In this document: one piece after another, positions 63,131-64,000 of the stretch
Numbering within the stretch: the stretch's first letter is position 1
Layout: each line of letters starts with the position of its first letter
NCBI GenBank assembly: GCA_012295275.1
Contig: CM022665.1
Span: 38,393,295-38,457,294 of the forward strand
Length of the DNA: 64,000 nucleotides
Direction: 5' to 3'
Origin: Chrysomallon squamiferum
Lineage: Eukaryota; Mollusca; Gastropoda; Neomphalida; Peltospiridae
The notes under the pieces: model-generated
Databases searched by the model: none
What the model was told of the DNA's origin: nothing
Seen by the model: only the letters and a program-made list of their open reading frames with translations
Position numbers and translations under genes: made by a program

Positions 63131-63839
63131 CGCTGGAATAGACAGACAGCATTTTGTTTAACAGCAGTGGCAGAAGAAAGTGTAAATTTTAGGATCACAA
63201 GAGAACTGTGTAAAGCAAGCCAATCTTTCATTTACGGAAAATGAAATTAGTAAAAAACTTAAAAACTGATAAAATTAAATATCAGTGGACTTTTTTTTCC
63301 CAAAACATTTTAAAATATTAAAATTTCGTTTATTAATTAACTAAAGAACAGGCTTGAACCTCAGATGGAATTAGATGTCTAGTACCAAAATTATCTCAAT
63401 GTTTGAAACAGTCATAATTATTACGAAGTGTAAAACTTTGATTCGTGAAAACCAAATAAATCGTTCATAATGATTAGAAATAATTACCCAAAATAATGAA
63501 TAAAATGGCGTCTATTTACGAAGACGAATGGTTGTAATTCCACAGAGTTAGTGCTTGAAAAGCGATTCAACATTGGATCTATCCTCCTAGGTGCTTGTTC
63601 TATGCTAATTTTCGAAATTCAACGACGTACTAACAATAAACATACTTCTGTATGGGGAAAAATATGAATGGACGAACGAATATAAAAATGTTTTAACGAC
63701 CGTTCAACATATTTTTAATGGTTACGTGGCGACAAACATATGGTTCGGGACTCTACTGATAAAGGAACATCATCCATCCGTATACCATGACTAATCGACA
63801 GTTTTTCTTCTTCCTCTTTTTTCTCAGAATGTTATTATG

Positions 63840-64000
63840 TATGTCTGACTGTCTGTCTGTCTATCTGTCTGTCTGTCTCTGTCTTTCTCACACATACAAA
63901 TATATATGTATGCATGAATGTGTTTGAATGTAGGCTATGTGTGTGTGTGTATATATGTGTGCATGTATGTGTGTCTGTGTGTATGTATGCATATTTTATT
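63840..64000. repeat. TGTC and TATG/GT repeats at window end
   Basis: Short TGTC array near 63845-63880 then GT/TATG repeats up to the end. Confidence 0.85.

Noticed and set aside
62797-63244. Overlapping 144- and 90-residue frames near 63 kb
   Set aside because: They cover a fragment shared with 20193-20234 on the opposite strand, so they look like repeat-derived frames rather than a gene.

Overview
The window is eukaryotic, almost certainly animal genomic DNA: AT-rich, full of microsatellites, with genes split by GT-AG introns. The gene families present (zeta-class glutathione transferase, two-pore potassium channel, Churchill zinc protein) and the repeat style suggest a mollusc or another lophotrochozoan. 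That taxonomic guess is inference; no species can be named from the sequence. Most long open frames here are microsatellite translations. The genes below were rebuilt exon by exon from splice sites, reading phase and family resemblance.

Left third (1-18.7 kb): a GSTZ1 (maleylacetoacetate isomerase, GST zeta) cluster. A partial copy (exons 5-7, 124-1300) runs into a 200-base N gap. A complete eight-exon copy (A) lies at 8122-11645 and a second (C) at 14985-18599. Between them is a collapsed copy with repeated 3' exon modules. The first 1.3 kb is nearly identical to 16249-17543, which points to an uncollapsed haplotype or a very recent duplication. Between the gap and copy A lies an old inverted-repeat element (about 1.6-7.4 kb, arms about 620 bp). 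It holds an intact four-exon Myb/SANT-like gene on the minus strand and a decayed L1-type LINE.

Middle (23.5-33.6 kb): a complete five-exon two-pore-domain potassium channel gene on the plus strand (23503-29722) and, convergent with it, a complete four-exon Churchill gene (CHURC1) on the minus strand (32159-33610).

Right half (33.6-64 kb): sparse. There is one convincing 200-codon open exon of an unrecognised basic, helical protein (42351-42977) with a possible downstream exon, and one weak exon candidate near 36.4 kb. Otherwise I see microsatellites, three minisatellite-like arrays, an element resembling vertebrate Tigger-type DNA transposons (54.27-54.51 kb) and dispersed repeat fragments. 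No rRNA, convincing tRNA, CRISPR or operon structure is visible. The genes do not form an obvious pathway; only the GSTZ copies belong together (tyrosine and phenylalanine catabolism, alpha-haloacid metabolism).
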